Both the position numbers and the translations under genes were made by a program. Under the pieces are notes generated by a model that saw nothing but the letters and a program-made list of their open reading frames with translations, was not told where the DNA came from and did no database searches. A stretch of 64,000 nucleotides of DNA, taken from contig JANPAR010000221.1 in the NCBI GenBank assembly GCA_031430015.1, positions 1 through 64,000 on the forward strand, read 5' to 3'. This document shows positions 1-8,575 of the stretch, piece by piece (position 1 is the stretch's first letter; the number at the start of each line of letters is the position of its first letter). The stretch comes from CANJDH01 sp031430015. GTDB lineage: Bacteria; Pseudomonadota; Gammaproteobacteria; Burkholderiales; JAEUOS01.

Positions 1-314
1 CCTTCTTCGAAGCACCGGACATGCCGTTCGAGTTCAAGGACCAGCACGACTTCGATTTGCATATCGCGCTCGAAGTCGACGAAGCGGTGCTGGCGGTGAA
101 ACTGGCGGAAGGCAAGGCGCGCGGCATCGAGACCCGCGGCATTTCCGACCACGGCTTCATTCGCTCCATCTATTTCCGCGACCCGAACGGATACGTGATC
201 GAGTTGACTGCCAAACTGCCGCACCACGACCTGGAAATGAATCCGCAAAGCAACGGTGCTCGGCGCAAACTGGATGGCTGGCAGGCGGCGAAACAGGCGC
301 CGGCCAGCCCCTGA
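1..314 (+). CDS. VOC (glyoxalase/bleomycin-resistance) family protein, C-terminal part
   Basis: The reading frame is open from base 3 to the stop at 312-314, so the gene begins before the window. An ATG at 21 lies inside the domain and is probably not the start. The visible part has the end of a vicinal-oxygen-chelate fold: a helix rich in E/K/A, then IYFRDPNGYVIELT, the usual last strand whose Glu is a metal ligand in this superfamily. A tail of about 30 polar residues follows. The substrate cannot be told from this fragment. A Bug receptor gene starts 68 bases downstream. Confidence 0.75.
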   Translation, partial: FFEAPDMPFEFKDQHDFDLHIALEVDEAVLAVKLAEGKARGIETRGISDHGFIRSIYFRDPNGYVIELTAKLPHHDLEMNPQSNGARRKLDGWQAAKQAPASP

Positions 315-382
315 ACCCGCGCGTCGCGGCGGGCAATCGAAAAAGCATTCTCCGGCACTTCCACCAACCAAACGAGGCACAC

Positions 383-1366
383 ATGCAATCCATCGGGAAA
401 CTCGCCGCAGCGCTGGCACTGGCCATCGGCGCCACCCTGTTCGCCGGCGCGGCGTTCGCGCAAGCCTATCCGGTACGCAGCGTGCGGATTGTCGTGCCCT
501 ACCCGGCCGGCGGCCCGGCGGATGTGCTGGTGCGAGGCCTCGGCCAGCGCCTGGCCGAAGGCTGGGGTCAGCCGGTGGTGGTCGACAACCGGCCGGGCGC
601 CAATGAAATGATTGCCGCCGAAGCGGTCGCCAAGTCGCCGGCTGACGGCTATACGCTGCTGGTGGCCTCCGACTCGGTGTTCACCCTGAACCCGCACCTG
701 TATTCAAAGGTGCCGTACGACACCGTGCGTGACTTCCTGCCGGTCACCCGCCTGGTCACCGCCAACCTGATGCTGGTGATCCGCCCCGATCTTCCGGTAT
801 CGAACATGCGTGAACTGGTCGAGCATGTGAAGAAGAACCCCGGCAAACACACCTATGCGTCCGTCGGCGCCGGCGGCGTCAATCATCTGCCGATGGCGTG
901 GTTGTCGAACCAACATGGCCTGACGATGGAACACATCCCTTACAAGGGCCTGCCGCCCGCGTTGCAGGATCTGGTTGCGGGGCGCGTCGACATGATGGTC
1001 GCCGTGGTGGGTGGCGCACTGCCCTTCGTCAAGGAAGGCCGTCTTAAAGCCCTCGCTGTTGCCGGCAAGGCACGCGCACCCATCGCGCCGGATACGCCCA
1101 CCTTCGCCGAAGCGGGCTTTGCCAACTTTGATGCGTCGTTTTATTTTGGCGTCGCGGCGCCGCGCGGCACGCCGATGGAGGTTGCCAGCAAGTTCGCGGC
1201 CGACGCCGCGAAGATCGTCGCTACCGAGGACTTCAAGGCGCGCTTCCTCACCAACCTGGGCTTTGCGCCAGTGACCGAGACGCCGGAGCAGTTTGCCACT
1301 TTCCTCAAGGGCGACCGCGAACTCGCCGCGCAGAAGGTGAAGATTTCCGGCGCGAAGCTTGATTGA
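383..1366 (+). CDS. Bug/TctC-family periplasmic solute receptor
   Basis: This 327-residue protein has a signal peptide (MQSIGKLAAALALAIGATLF, cleavage near AFA-QAYP). It then shows the Bug family signatures RIVVPYPAGGPADV, DNRPGAN and DGYTLLV, at the usual family length. Bug proteins bind small carboxylates or related compounds in the periplasm, and the ligand cannot be read from sequence. The stop is followed directly by the ATG of an acyl-CoA ligase gene, so the two are likely co-transcribed. That suggests capture of a carboxylic acid that is then activated with CoA. No TctA or TctB membrane subunit is nearby. Confidence 0.92.
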   Translation: MQSIGKLAAALALAIGATLFAGAAFAQAYPVRSVRIVVPYPAGGPADVLVRGLGQRLAEGWGQPVVVDNRPGANEMIAAEAVAKSPADGYTLLVASDSVFTLNPHLYSKVPYDTVRDFLPVTRLVTANLMLVIRPDLPVSNMRELVEHVKKNPGKHTYASVGAGGVNHLPMAWLSNQHGLTMEHIPYKGLPPALQDLVAGRVDMMVAVVGGALPFVKEGRLKALAVAGKARAPIAPDTPTFAEAGFANFDASFYFGVAAPRGTPMEVASKFAADAAKIVATEDFKARFLTNLGFAPVTETPEQFATFLKGDRELAAQKVKISGAKLD

Positions 1367-3043
1367 ATGAGCGCTCCCGCTTCGAACTCCAGCAACGCGT
1401 TCACCGTCCCGGTGGCACCGGGGACGGTGCCACCGCTCGAGGTGATCTCGCGCTTTGCGCCGCACGGCTACACCCTGATGGCGCTGCTCGAAACCCGCGC
1501 ATGGGTACAGCCGGACAAAGAACTGATCGTTTACGCGGGCCGATCGATCAGCTATGCCCAAGTGCTGCGCGAAACGCTGGCGACGGCGCAGGCGTTGGCA
1601 GATCGCGGTGTCGGCCGCGGCGACCGCGTTGGCGTGATCTCGGTCAATCACCCCTCGACGGTTTACATCTTCATCGCGCTGGCACGCCTAGGGGCCATCA
1701 TGGTGCCGGTCAATGCCGACTATGGCGTGGCCGAAGTGCGTTATGTGTTCACGCACGCTGGTGTGTGCGGCGTGGTCGCGGCACCTGAAGCGCTGGCGGT
1801 CGCGCAAGAGGCGTGCAAGGACATCACACCTGCGCCGTGGTTTGCGCTCAACCAGATTGCGGCTACCGGGGTCGCAGCGAACGATGTGCCGCTGTTGCGA
1901 GATGCGGCGGTAGGCGTATCGACGACAGAATCAACTAGCGCCCCGGCCGGGCTACGCGGCGACACCTGCATACTGATCTACACCTCGGGCACCACCGGAT
2001 TTCCCAAGGGCGTGATGCACGGGCAGCAGAACGTGGTGATGGCGGGCGAAGGCTTTGTGCAGCGCATGTTCATCCAGCCCGATGAGCGCATCCTGTGCGT
2101 GCTGCCGATGTTCCACATCAACGCGATTTTCTATTCGCTCACCGGCTCGCTCGTTGCCGGCGCCACGCTGATACTGGAGCCGCGCTTCTCTGCATCGAAA
2201 TTCTGGGAGGTCGCGCACGCCACGCGCGCGACCGAAGTCAACACCATTGCCGCGGCCGCCGGCATCCTGATGCGCCGTCCGCGCGACGAATACCGCCCAG
2301 GGCATTGCCTGCGCAAGATGTTCGGTGCGCCGTTTGATGACGAAACCTATCGCGTGTTTCGCGACGAATTCAACATGCCGCATGTGATCGAGGGCTTCGG
2401 CATGTCGGAGATTCCCGGCGCGCTCAACAACCCCTTCGATGGTGAGCGTCGCATGCGCTCGATGGGCAAGCCGAGCCGCCATCCCGACCCGGCGATCAAA
2501 CTGACCGAAGTGCGGATTACCGATGACGCTGGCAACGTCGTGCCGGTGGGCGTGACCGGCGAACTTAACGTCAAAACGCCGATCCTGATGCAGGGTTACT
2601 ACAAGGACGAAGTGCAGACCCGCGCCGCTTTCCGCGACGGCTGGTTCCTCACCGGCGATCTGGCCTGGCATGACGCCGACGGCTACTACTGGTTCGTCGC
2701 GCGCAAGAAAGACATCATCCGCAAACGCGGCGAAAACATTTCCGGCGCCGAACTCGACCGCGTGATCGGCAATCACCCTTCAGTGCTTGAGGCTGCCTCA
2801 CTGCCGGTGCCGTCTGATCTGGGCGAAGACGACATCCTGATTGCCGTGCTGTTGCGTGAAGGCAAGCAAGCCAGCGCACAAGACATTGCCAACTGGTGCC
2901 GCAAACACCTGACTCCTATTAAGGTGCCGCGCTACGTAGTGTTTGTCGACAACCTGCCGCACACGCCGACGCACCGGGTGGAGAAATTCAAGATGCGCAA
3001 GGATGCCAGCTTGCTGGCGCGGGCGGTTGATCTCGAGCGTTGA
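1367..3043 (+). CDS. AMP-dependent acyl-CoA synthetase/ligase
   Basis: This 558-residue ANL-superfamily enzyme should activate a carboxylic acid as acyl-AMP and then acyl-CoA. Visible motifs are the P-loop YTSGTTGFPKGV, the A5 region GFGMSE, A7 WFLTGDLAW and the hinge motif RKKDIIRKRGENIS. The C-terminal A10 motif is unusual: the position normally reading GK has HR (PTHRVEKFK), so the usual catalytic lysine is not obvious. The ATG abuts the stop of the preceding Bug gene, and an acyl-CoA dehydrogenase follows after 49 bases. Ligase then dehydrogenase fits a beta-oxidation-like route for the acid imported by the receptor. The substrate is not identifiable; CaiC-like enzymes are the nearest look. 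Confidence 0.9.
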   Translation: MSAPASNSSNAFTVPVAPGTVPPLEVISRFAPHGYTLMALLETRAWVQPDKELIVYAGRSISYAQVLRETLATAQALADRGVGRGDRVGVISVNHPSTVYIFIALARLGAIMVPVNADYGVAEVRYVFTHAGVCGVVAAPEALAVAQEACKDITPAPWFALNQIAATGVAANDVPLLRDAAVGVSTTESTSAPAGLRGDTCILIYTSGTTGFPKGVMHGQQNVVMAGEGFVQRMFIQPDERILCVLPMFHINAIFYSLTGSLVAGATLILEPRFSASKFWEVAHATRATEVNTIAAAAGILMRRPRDEYRPGHCLRKMFGAPFDDETYRVFRDEFNMPHVIEGFGMSEIPGALNNPFDGERRMRSMGKPSRHPDPAIKLTEVRITDDAGNVVPVGVTGELNVKTPILMQGYYKDEVQTRAAFRDGWFLTGDLAWHDADGYYWFVARKKDIIRKRGENISGAELDRVIGNHPSVLEAASLPVPSDLGEDDILIAVLLREGKQASAQDIANWCRKHLTPIKVPRYVVFVDNLPHTPTHRVEKFKMRKDASLLARAVDLER

Positions 3044-3092
3044 TCAGTGACGTATCATCAAATCCCTCGTTTACCTCTGCAACGTCCCCATC

Positions 3093-4247
3093 ATGATCCC
3101 CCGCACCCTGTTCACCCCCGACCACGAAACCTTCCGCGACTCCGTGCGCCGCTTCATGCAGGAAGAAGTGGTGCCGCATGAAGAACGCTGGATGGACCAG
3201 GGCTATGTTGATCGCGATGTCTGGCTCAAGGCCGGGGCCAATGGCTTTTTGTGCGTGAGCATGCCCGAGCAGTATGGCGGTGCGGCGGCGGACAAGCTCT
3301 ACAGCGTGGTGTTGATGGAGGAGCAGGCCACGGCCAACAGTTCGTCGCTCGGCTTCGGCCTGCATTCCGAAATCGTCGCGCCCTATCTCAATCGTTACGG
3401 CAGCGAGGCACTGAAAGCCAAGTACTTGCCGAAGATGGCGCGCGGCGAAATGATCAGCGCCATCGCCATGAGTGAGCCGGGCGCCGGCTCCGACCTGCAG
3501 GCGATCAAGACCACGGCGGTGAAACAGGGCGACACATATATCGTCAATGGTTCGAAAACTTTCATCACCAATGGCTGGCATTGCGATCTGGTGATCGTGG
3601 TCGCCAAGACCGACCCCGCCAAAGGTGCCAAGGGCACGAGCCTGATTATCGTTGACACCTCAATGCCGGGCTTCACCAAGGGCAAGCGCTTGAAGAAGAT
3701 GGGCCTCAAGGGCCAGGACACCTCGGAGATGTTCTTCGACAACGTCGAAGTCCCCGCCGAGAATCTGCTCGGGCAGGAGAACAACGGATTCATCTATTTG
3801 ATGCAGGAGCTGCCCTGGGAGCGCATGCAGATTGCGATTGGCGCGATGGCCAAGACCGAGGCGGCGATCCAGTGGACGATTGACTACGTCAACAACCGCA
3901 AGGCTTTCGGCACGCCGGTATCGAGCTTTCAGAACACGCGCTTCAAGCTCGCTGAACTGGCGACGCAATGTTCAGTCGGTCGCGTGTTCGTGGATCGTTG
4001 CATGCAGCTATTGCTCGAAGACAAGCTCGACACCGCGACCGCGAGCATGGCCAAGCTGTATGCGAGCGACATCGAGAACCGCATCATCGACGAATGCCTG
4101 CAGCTGCATGGCGGCTACGGCTTCATGATGGAGTTCCCGATTGCGCGCGCTTATGTCGATGCGCGCGTGCAGCGGATTTACGGCGGCACCAACGAGATCA
4201 TGAAAGAGGTGATCTCGCGCTCGCTTGGCTTGAACAAACAGTCATAG
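3093..4247 (+). CDS. Acyl-CoA dehydrogenase
   Basis: This 384-residue flavoprotein should introduce a C2-C3 double bond into an acyl-CoA. It shows the family motifs AIAMSEPGAGSDLQ (substrate/FAD region), NGSKTFITNG, NRKAFGTPVSSFQ and LHGGYGFM. Near the end the sequence is YGGTNEIMKEVISR, with Gly where MCAD-type enzymes have the catalytic Glu. A Glu at about residue 243 in LPWERMQIA matches the base of long-chain and isovaleryl-CoA dehydrogenases. It therefore belongs to the LCAD/IVD-like group, and chain preference is inference. It lies downstream of a Bug receptor and an acyl-CoA ligase on the same strand. Confidence 0.93.
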   Translation: MIPRTLFTPDHETFRDSVRRFMQEEVVPHEERWMDQGYVDRDVWLKAGANGFLCVSMPEQYGGAAADKLYSVVLMEEQATANSSSLGFGLHSEIVAPYLNRYGSEALKAKYLPKMARGEMISAIAMSEPGAGSDLQAIKTTAVKQGDTYIVNGSKTFITNGWHCDLVIVVAKTDPAKGAKGTSLIIVDTSMPGFTKGKRLKKMGLKGQDTSEMFFDNVEVPAENLLGQENNGFIYLMQELPWERMQIAIGAMAKTEAAIQWTIDYVNNRKAFGTPVSSFQNTRFKLAELATQCSVGRVFVDRCMQLLLEDKLDTATASMAKLYASDIENRIIDECLQLHGGYGFMMEFPIARAYVDARVQRIYGGTNEIMKEVISRSLGLNKQS

Positions 4248-4266
4248 GTGCACCGCGCCACGAACT

Positions 4267-4329
4267 GCTCGCACCAAGGGTTTTGGCGCATACCGGTTGG
4301 TAAGCCGCCTGTACCAAGGCTTTCAGGCC
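4267..4329 (+). repeat. Two degenerate copies of the dispersed intergenic repeat
   Basis: One copy (4267-4288) contains GCTCGCACCAAGGGTTTTGG and a second (4308-4329) contains TGTACCAAGGCTTTCAGG. Both match the core found elsewhere as TCCCACCAACGGTTTT with some changes, and both lie on the plus strand. They fill most of the gap between the convergent acyl-CoA dehydrogenase and ModA-like genes. Confidence 0.6.
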
Positions 4330-4372
4330 AATCGCGTTGGAGGCGGCGGCGTTTCGGCACTGCCGCCGGGAA

Positions 4373-5149
4373 TCAACCCGGCGTCATCCCCTTGGCCTTG
4401 ATGATGGCACCCGCTTCCGGCGTCTTGAGGAAGTTGAGCAGCGCCTGCGCGGCATCCGGCGCCTTGGTCGCCGTTGACGTGCTGCCGAAATAGACCACGG
4501 CATCCTGCACTTCATCGGGAATCGGGCCGACAACATCAAGGCGCGTATCAGTGGCCAATACGTTGAGGGTAAAGATGGCGATCTGGGCATCACCCTTCGC
4601 CACCGCCTCGGTGATGCCGGGCACCGTGGTTTGCGCGCGCAGGTTGGTTTTCATCGGTTCAACGATGCCGAGCTTCTGGTAGATCTTGTCAAGCTTGGCG
4701 CCGGTGGCGCTGGCCGGCAGCGAGGACACGCCCTTGGCGCCGGTCAGCGCTTCCTTGAGCGCAGCAGTCGTGCGAATGTCGGGCTTGGCAGCGCCCTTGA
4801 GCACGGCGACGCCGATGTCGACCTTGGCAACTGCGGAAGGCGTGCCGGCGGCAAAGCGGCCGCGCGTCGCGTCAACGCCGATCACGCCTTCCGGCGTAAT
4901 GATGACGTCAAATGACTCGGCCGACATGGTGACGAGTTGCGGTGCAGTGCCATAGCGCGCTGCGATCTTGTGGCCGGTCCTGGCCTCGAACACCGGCGCA
5001 AGTGCTTTCAGGGGCTCGGCGAACCCGCCACCGGCGATGACGGTGAGCTGCTCAGCGTGCGCGATGCCCGTCATCAATGTCATGACGGCGACCATGATGG
5101 CGGTGCTGACGGCGCCAGGCGTCCAAACCGAAATTGAAGATGTTTTCAT
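4373..5149 (-). CDS. ModA-like periplasmic substrate-binding protein
   Basis: This 258-residue protein has an N-terminal signal sequence ending near TGIAHA-EQ. A type-2 periplasmic binding fold of the molybdate/extracellular-solute class (SBP_bac_11-like) follows. Visible pieces include LTVIAGGGFAEPLKALAPVF, FDVIITPEGVI, a middle segment VAKVDIGVAVLKG and the C-terminal LLNFLKTPEAGAIIKAKGM, which is typical of this class. Such proteins bind oxyanions or other small ligands. No ABC permease or ATPase gene is beside it, so molybdate transport is not supported; similar orphan proteins are common in Burkholderiales. The gene is convergent with the acyl-CoA dehydrogenase gene. Confidence 0.85.
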   Translation of the reverse strand: MKTSSISVWTPGAVSTAIMVAVMTLMTGIAHAEQLTVIAGGGFAEPLKALAPVFEARTGHKIAARYGTAPQLVTMSAESFDVIITPEGVIGVDATRGRFAAGTPSAVAKVDIGVAVLKGAAKPDIRTTAALKEALTGAKGVSSLPASATGAKLDKIYQKLGIVEPMKTNLRAQTTVPGITEAVAKGDAQIAIFTLNVLATDTRLDVVGPIPDEVQDAVVYFGSTSTATKAPDAAQALLNFLKTPEAGAIIKAKGMTPG

Positions 5150-5373
5150 GCGTCCTCCTCCATGTTCCTGATGGTCTGGACGTCGTCACCGTCCGGCTCG
5201 TATGTCGATCCTATCGCCGCATCGAAATTGCAGCGCAGCCAGGCCATTCTACGCGTGCCCGGATTCGGGGCCGGAACGGGTGGGACAGACGCAGCGCCGC
5301 AAGTATGGCGGCGCCATCAAAATCACGCGGGCGGTGATTTGGCATTCGCTCGCGATAGACCAGCAACAAGGAA

Positions 5374-5397
5374 AAGAGCGGCCCACGGGCCGCTCTT
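5374..5397 (-). terminator. Intrinsic terminator after the small exported-protein gene
   Basis: Perfect 11-bp arms AAGAGCGGCCC and GGGCCGCTCTT surround a tiny loop, so the working loop is probably four bases. Read on the minus strand the stem is followed by TTTTCC, and it lies about 45 bases past the stop of the gene ending at 5442. The rest of 5150-5441 shows no gene that I recognise. Confidence 0.7.
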
Positions 5398-5441
5398 GCC
5401 AACAATTTCAGGCCAGCGCTGTTACCGGAGCCGGCCGGCGA

Positions 5442-5879
5442 TCAGCTGTGGTGGCCGTCGCGGCGGTCATCGCGCCGGTCATCACGGCGGTCTTGGCGGC
5501 GCTCGTTGCGGTCCCAGTCGCGTCCGCGATTCTGTTCACGCGCATGTTCGTGCGCATAACGCGGGCGGTAGGTGTTGTGATACCAGTGGTCCTGAACGAA
5601 ATACACCGGGCGGCCGCAGGCGTTGTAGGCGCCGCAATGGTGCGACCAGTGTTTGCGATGGCCTTCCGGCACGCGCACATACATCGGCTCCACCAGGACG
5701 TGCTGTTGCTGGATGATCACCGGCTGAGTGTTGACGACCACCGGCGGGGGATAGTTGCCAATATCAATACGGCCGTAGTAGCCGGAGTCGCCCATGCCGA
5801 CGGTCACGCCGAAATCGGCTGCAAAGGCGGGCGCGGTGGAAGCAGCAAGGAGTGCTGCGGCTGCGAGAAGTTTTTTCAT
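5442..5879 (-). CDS. Small exported basic protein, unknown function
   Basis: This 145-residue protein has a signal peptide (MKKLLAAAALLAASTAPAFA). The mature part contains GYYGRIDIGNYPPPVV, a Gln-rich segment, a VRVPEGHRKHWSHHCGAYNACG stretch with two cysteines, and a very basic tail of RRDDRRDD-type repeats. I chose the ATG at 5879 because it begins the signal peptide and has AGGAG upstream; an in-frame start ten codons earlier lacks these. Proteins of this layout are common, uncharacterised envelope proteins in Burkholderiales. The tail may bind acidic polymers or may be disordered. No role can be assigned. Confidence 0.8.
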   Translation of the reverse strand: MKKLLAAAALLAASTAPAFAADFGVTVGMGDSGYYGRIDIGNYPPPVVVNTQPVIIQQQHVLVEPMYVRVPEGHRKHWSHHCGAYNACGRPVYFVQDHWYHNTYRPRYAHEHAREQNRGRDWDRNERRQDRRDDRRDDRRDGHHS

Positions 5880-6065
5880 GACGGTCTCCTGTTGGGGTTG
5901 TGCAAGCATTTAACGCCACAGATGGCTCCGCTGTCTGCGACAAAACCCCTCGATTTGTTAACAGGTGTTGCGAGGAGCGGTAACAAAGTGTTGCTTCGCA
6001 ATGGCCTTGACGAGCGGAGCGCTCCAGCGGCGTACACTTCTGCGAGTCGCGCGCCTGCAACCCGT

Positions 6066-6109
6066 CTGCCCGCCTGCCCGCCTGCCCGCCTGCCCGCCTG
6101 CCCGCCTGC
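6066..6109. repeat. 8-bp tandem repeat, five units
   Basis: The unit CTGCCCGC is repeated five times without interruption from 6066 to 6105, and a partial unit CTGC follows. It lies 67 bases before the Rieske oxygenase start, in the 296-base gap 5880-6175 that should hold its promoter and leader. Eight is not a multiple of three, but the tract is outside the coding frame, so copy change would alter spacing only. Confidence 0.9.
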
Positions 6110-6175
6110 AATGGGCGGTAGCAGCAAAGCAGAGGGTACGCGCCGCTTTCTTCCTATCGATCGGAGTGTCCCATC

Positions 6176-7279
6176 ATGGCCAAACACGACAATTTCCTGA
6201 TGAACTGCTGGTACGTCGCAGCCTGGGATCACGAGTTGATCGATGGCAAGCTGTTGGCGCGCACGATTCTCGAAGAGCCGGTGCTGCTCTACAAAGGCGA
6301 CTCGGGCCGCGTGGTGGCGCTCGACAACCGCTGCTGTCATCGCGGCGCCAAGCTCTCCAATGGCCGGCTCGAAGGCGATTGCGTGCGCTGCATGTATCAC
6401 GGCCTGAAATTCGATCACACCGGAAAATGCATCCAGATTCCCGGACAGGACAACGTGCCGGCCAAGATGGGCGTGCGCAGTTACCCCATTGTCGAGCGCG
6501 ATCATTTGATCTGGATCTGGATGGGCGAGGCAGCGCTGGCCGATGCGTCGAAGATCATCGATGTGCCCTACCTGCGCGAAGCCGGATGGCGCGGCCAGGC
6601 CGGCTACATGCACTACGACGCCGACTACCGGCTGATCGTCGACAACCTCGCCGACTTTTCGCATCTCGCCTTTGTGCACACCCACACGCTGGGCGGCTCC
6701 GAGGAATACGCATTCAAGAGCAAGCCGGTGGCGGTGGAGCGATTGGAGAATGGCTTTCACGTCGAGCGCTGGAGCATGAATGCCGCACCACCGCCGTTTC
6801 ACCGCAAGGTGACGCGCGAAGACGCACCGGTTGACCGCCGCAATCTGGCCGACATGCATGTGCCCGGCCAGTTCTTCATGGAGACGCTGTTTGCGCCAGC
6901 CGGCAGCGGTGCCGAACGCGGCCATCTCGATGGCGCGAAGCAATATCGCAACTGCCAGTTTTTCACGCCCGAGACGCGCGGCAGCACGCATTTTTTCTGG
7001 AACTACCTGCACGACTTCAACCTTGATGACCCTACCATCGCGCTGTCGTTGCACAACAGCATGGTCGAGGGTTTCCTCGAAGACAAGTTCATCATCGAAG
7101 GCCAGCAGGAGATGCTTGACGCCGATCCCGACTTCAAGATGACCGGCATCGTCTCCGATGCGCCGCTCGCACATTTTCGCCGCGTGCTGCAAAAGCGGAT
7201 TGATGATGAGCGCGCGGCGCGGCCGAGGGTCATCGCCGTGGTGCCGGTTACCCCTGTCGCGATTGAGGAAGCGGCTTAG
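6176..7279 (+). CDS. Rieske [2Fe-2S] aromatic oxygenase, VanA-like
   Basis: This 367-residue protein is an oxygenase component of the Rieske non-heme iron family. The Rieske cluster ligands are C53-x-H55 and C72-x2-H75 (NRCCHRG and RCMYHG). The mononuclear iron site is in DNLADFSHLAFVH, with His163 and His168 and the bridging Asp near 160. Length and layout match vanillate O-demethylase/phenoxybenzoate dioxygenase oxygenases, which hydroxylate or demethylate aromatic ethers. No reductase gene (VanB type) is adjacent, so electrons must come from elsewhere. A GGAG motif precedes the ATG. The substrate is unknown. An 8-bp tandem repeat lies in its leader or promoter region. Confidence 0.92.
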   Translation: MAKHDNFLMNCWYVAAWDHELIDGKLLARTILEEPVLLYKGDSGRVVALDNRCCHRGAKLSNGRLEGDCVRCMYHGLKFDHTGKCIQIPGQDNVPAKMGVRSYPIVERDHLIWIWMGEAALADASKIIDVPYLREAGWRGQAGYMHYDADYRLIVDNLADFSHLAFVHTHTLGGSEEYAFKSKPVAVERLENGFHVERWSMNAAPPPFHRKVTREDAPVDRRNLADMHVPGQFFMETLFAPAGSGAERGHLDGAKQYRNCQFFTPETRGSTHFFWNYLHDFNLDDPTIALSLHNSMVEGFLEDKFIIEGQQEMLDADPDFKMTGIVSDAPLAHFRRVLQKRIDDERAARPRVIAVVPVTPVAIEEAA

Positions 7280-7380
7280 CGATTTTCTGCGCGACACCTG
7301 CCCAAGAGCCGCGCAGGGAGCCATTCTCCGAAAGGGGGCATTGAAGAAGTGGGCCGCGCATCGCGGCGCGGTCTCTGCTG

Positions 7381-8490
7381 TTACTGCATCCTGCGTCCGC
7401 GCTCGGTCACCACCTCCAGAAAGGCGCCGATCTCGCGATTCTGCGTTTCATTCTCCGGGGCGCTGATGCCCGCGCCCGACACATGGCCCATCGGGCGCTG
7501 GTTGTTGATCGCAACGTAACGCACGTCGGCAATATAGTGCGCCGCCTCTTGCGCGTCGGCCTCCGGATTGAGCAGGTCACCGCTGCCGGCGAGGATCAGC
7601 GTCTTGGCCTTGATCGATTTGAGCGCGCGGTGATAGTCACCATTGAAGCCTTTGGTGGTGCCGACATGATGCTGATCGTAAGCCCACGATTGGTAAATCC
7701 AGTCCACCGCATCCATGCGCCGCCAGCCGCCGTCCTGCACGCCCTTGAGATAACCAATCGCATCCTGCGCGTTCGGATACGCAAACTCCTGATACCCCGG
7801 CGTACGCACGATCACGCCAGACAGCCAGCCTGCCCACAAGCGCATGCCCTGCTCGGGCGGCTCATTGGCGGCATAGTTGCCGTCCTTGAAACGGGGATCC
7901 GCCATGATGCTCTGGCGCAGCATGTCGAGAATGCCGGTAGTCCACGCCGGCGTGCGCCCGAGCGGAATGATCGGCACGATGCTGTCCATCATGTCCGGAT
8001 AACTCACCGCCCACTGTAGCGCCTGCATGCCGCCCATCGACGCGCCGATCACCGTCACCAGCTTCTTGATGCCGAACTTTTCAGCGACGAGACGCTGCTG
8101 CGAGTTGACCATGTCACGCATGTTGAACTTGGGAAATTGCATGCGCGCCTGCGTCTTGCTATTCGACGGCGAGGTGGTCAGCCCATTGCCGATCGCGTCG
8201 GTGGCGATGATGAAATATTTGGCAGGGTCAAGCGCCTTGCCGGGGCCGATCAGATAGTCGATGCGATGGTGGTTGCCGCCGATCGCCGTCACCATCAGGA
8301 TGGCGTTGGTCTTGTTGGCGTTGAGCGTGCCGTGGGTGACGTAGGAGATCGAGAAATCGCGGATCGCCTCGCCACTCTCCAGGTTGAAATCACCCAGTGC
8401 GTGGCTTTGGTGCGGCGGGTCGTTGGGGCCGTGGGCGAAAACCGGGGCGGCAATCAGCAGCATTGACGCAATCGCAGTATGAAAACGCAT
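7381..8490 (-). CDS. Exported alpha/beta hydrolase, homoserine acetyltransferase (MetX)-like
   Basis: This 369-residue protein has a signal peptide (MRFHTAIASMLLIAAPVFA) followed by a MetX-type alpha/beta hydrolase. It shows the nucleophile elbow GASMGGMQ, an Asp in GSGDLLNPEAD and a His in PMGHVSGAG, which together form a full Ser-Asp-His triad. MetX enzymes are normally cytoplasmic and acylate homoserine, so export points to a hydrolase or acyltransferase acting on a periplasmic ester instead. I chose the ATG at 8490 because AAGGAGG lies just upstream and the signal peptide starts there; the frame is open further upstream. It is divergent from an epoxide-hydrolase-like gene. Confidence 0.88.
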   Translation of the reverse strand: MRFHTAIASMLLIAAPVFAHGPNDPPHQSHALGDFNLESGEAIRDFSISYVTHGTLNANKTNAILMVTAIGGNHHRIDYLIGPGKALDPAKYFIIATDAIGNGLTTSPSNSKTQARMQFPKFNMRDMVNSQQRLVAEKFGIKKLVTVIGASMGGMQALQWAVSYPDMMDSIVPIIPLGRTPAWTTGILDMLRQSIMADPRFKDGNYAANEPPEQGMRLWAGWLSGVIVRTPGYQEFAYPNAQDAIGYLKGVQDGGWRRMDAVDWIYQSWAYDQHHVGTTKGFNGDYHRALKSIKAKTLILAGSGDLLNPEADAQEAAHYIADVRYVAINNQRPMGHVSGAGISAPENETQNREIGAFLEVVTERGRRMQ

Positions 8491-8575
8491 GACTAGCCTC
8501 CTTGGCGTGGATTGGTTATTTTTATGCGGGGATGAGTCTACGCCCAAATTCGAAGCGGCCGCCCCTCGCGATAAG

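Noticed and set aside
4373..5149. Molybdate transporter ModA gene
   Set aside because: No modB or modC is adjacent, and many orphan proteins of this fold bind other ligands.
6066..6109. CRISPR-like array
   Set aside because: The unit is only 8 bp with no spacers, so it is a simple tandem repeat.
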